From: Candidatus Eiseniibacteriota bacterium
GTDB taxonomy: Bacteria > Joyebacterota > Joyebacteria > Joyebacterales > Joyebacteraceae
Length of the DNA: 14,891 bases
Reading direction: 5' to 3'
NCBI GenBank assembly: GCA_030609605.1
Contig: JAUWBY010000030.1
Coordinates: 1 to 14,891, forward strand
The notes beneath the pieces were generated by a model. The model did no database searches and was not told the DNA's origin. It saw nothing but the letters and a program-made list of their open reading frames with translations. Below, in pieces: positions 13,796 through 14,891 of the stretch; position 1 is the first letter of the stretch; each line of letters opens with the position of its first letter. Both the position numbers and the translations under genes were made by a program.

Positions 13796-14891
13796 ATGCT
13801 GGACCTGAAGTATGTGAGAGCGAACCCCGACATTGTCAGGGCGGCGATCAGGAACAAGAACGAGAAAGCAGATCTCGACGGGTTGCTTGTGCTCGACGGA
13901 GAACTCAGGTCTCTCCTGGTGAAGGTCGAGGAGCTGAAACAGGAACGCAATGTCGAGAGCGAGCGCATCGCCGAGTTCAAGCGGAAGGGCGAGAACGCCG
14001 ATGAAATCATCGCTCGGATGCGCGAGGTCTCGGAGAGGATCAAGGGACTCGACGATGAGATCTCGGGCGTTCAGAGAGAACTCCGGGAGCTCATGCTCAC
14101 CGTGCCGAACATCCCTCACCAATCTGTGCCCGTCGGCAAGGACGAAGACGACAACATCGAGCTGCGGAGTTGGAGCGAGCCCTGGTCGCTCTGTGATAAG
14201 CCCGTCCCGCATTGGGAGATAGCCGAGGCTCTCGGGATCCTTGATCTCAAGCGGGGGACGAAGATCGCCGGATCGGGTTTTCCCGTTTTCATTGGAACAG
14301 GGGCACTTCTTGTTCGAGCCCTCATCCAGTTCATGCTGGATATCCACACCAGGGAGCACAGCTATGTGGAGGTGGCCCCACCGTTCCTGGCCAATCGCAC
14401 CGCAATGCAGGGGACGGGGCAGCTTCCGAAGCTCGAATTCGACATGTACCGTCTGGAGGAAGATGATCTGTTCCTCATCCCGACGGGTGAGGTTCCCATC
14501 ACCAACCTCTATCGCGACGAGATCCTGGATGGCGCTCGCCTGCCGATCTACCACACCGCCTACACGCCGTGCTTCCGTCGTGAGGCGGGATCGTATGGGA
14601 AGGACACCAGGGGGTTGTTGCGCCTGCACAGATTCGACAAGGTCGAGCTGGTCAAGTTTGTGGAGCCGGAGAACTCCTACGACGAGCTGGAATCGCTGGT
14701 CGCGAACGCGGAATCGATCTTCCAGCGTCTCGATCTACCGTACAGAGTCAAGACGCTTTGTACCGGCGATCTCTCATTCGCCGCGGCGAAGTGCTACGAC
14801 ATAGATGTGTGGTCGGCCGGCGTCGGCAAGTGGCTCGAGGTTTCCTCGTGCAGCAACTTCGAGGACTTCCAGGCGAGACGGGCCGGGATCA
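13796..14891 (+). CDS. serS: Seryl-tRNA synthetase (3' end outside window)
   Basis: This cytoplasmic class II aminoacyl-tRNA synthetase charges tRNA-Ser. 365 codons are present of an expected 420-430. The N-terminal MLDLKYVRANPDIVRAAI and the following charged helices (about 30-100) form the tRNA-binding coiled-coil arm. Motif 1 is in YVEVAPPFLANR, then MQGTGQLPKLEFDMY. The serine-binding TXE triplet is T230-G231-E232 (commonly TAE). Motif 2 is FRREAGSYGKDTRG from F260, where many SerRS have FRSEAGS. YDIDVW (from Y334) and EVSSCSNFEDFQARR follow. The frame stays open to the last base, so motif 3 lies beyond the window. AAGGGAG is six bases before the ATG. It is probably co-transcribed with the WecA-like gene. 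Confidence 0.97.
   Translation, partial: MLDLKYVRANPDIVRAAIRNKNEKADLDGLLVLDGELRSLLVKVEELKQERNVESERIAEFKRKGENADEIIARMREVSERIKGLDDEISGVQRELRELMLTVPNIPHQSVPVGKDEDDNIELRSWSEPWSLCDKPVPHWEIAEALGILDLKRGTKIAGSGFPVFIGTGALLVRALIQFMLDIHTREHSYVEVAPPFLANRTAMQGTGQLPKLEFDMYRLEEDDLFLIPTGEVPITNLYRDEILDGARLPIYHTAYTPCFRREAGSYGKDTRGLLRLHRFDKVELVKFVEPENSYDELESLVANAESIFQRLDLPYRVKTLCTGDLSFAAAKCYDIDVWSAGVGKWLEVSSCSNFEDFQARRAGI

Overview
The window is GC-rich bacterial DNA with strong G/C preference at third codon positions. Nearly all of it is a cell-surface polysaccharide (O-antigen or exopolysaccharide type) assembly region. A GT9 (heptosyltransferase-type) enzyme, an O-antigen ligase/polymerase, a Wzx-type flippase and a WecA-type initiating transferase point to a Gram-negative-like envelope. 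No gene fixes the phylum, and I do not name one.

Layout. (1) 1-4975, plus strand: a tightly packed run of O-antigen ligase/polymerase (5' end outside the window), a GT4 glycosyltransferase, a GT9 glycosyltransferase and a second GT4 enzyme of the type often found in EpsH/PEP-CTERM-associated clusters. The genes overlap or lie within a few bases of each other. (2) 5013-7804, minus strand: a third GT4-type glycosyltransferase followed by a Wzx-like flippase with a 4-base overlap, converging on the first run. (3) 7805-8112: a divergent control region of 308 bp with a very good sigma70-type promoter facing right and a weaker one facing left. Their -35 boxes lie in the two arms of a perfect 11-bp inverted repeat. 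(4) 8113-11186, plus strand: a small helical protein of unknown function, a YycJ/WalJ-type metallo-beta-lactamase-fold hydrolase, UDP-glucose 6-dehydrogenase and an RmlC-like cupin epimerase. (5) 11386-12345: an NAD-dependent sugar-nucleotide epimerase/dehydratase behind its own promoter. (6) 12587-14891: a WecA/TagO-like polyprenyl-phosphate sugar-1-phosphate transferase behind another promoter, then seryl-tRNA synthetase, cut off by the window end.

How they fit together (inference). The WecA-like enzyme would load the first sugar phosphate onto undecaprenyl phosphate. UDP-glucose dehydrogenase and the two sugar-nucleotide enzymes would supply modified donors. The three GT4-type enzymes and the GT9 enzyme would extend the glycan on the inner face of the membrane. 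The flippase would move it across, and the ligase/polymerase would polymerise it or attach it to its final acceptor. No Wzz-type chain-length regulator, Wza-type export channel, exosortase or rmlA/B/D gene is visible here.

Points most worth a second look: a ten-base G tract inside the ligase/polymerase gene (possible phase variation), the inverted repeat that places matching -35 boxes on both sides of the divergent region, loss of the usual donor-site glutamate in the minus-strand GT4 enzyme, and an RmlC-like enzyme without its normal pathway partners. I saw no CRISPR array, tRNA, rRNA, insertion sequence or obvious defence system.
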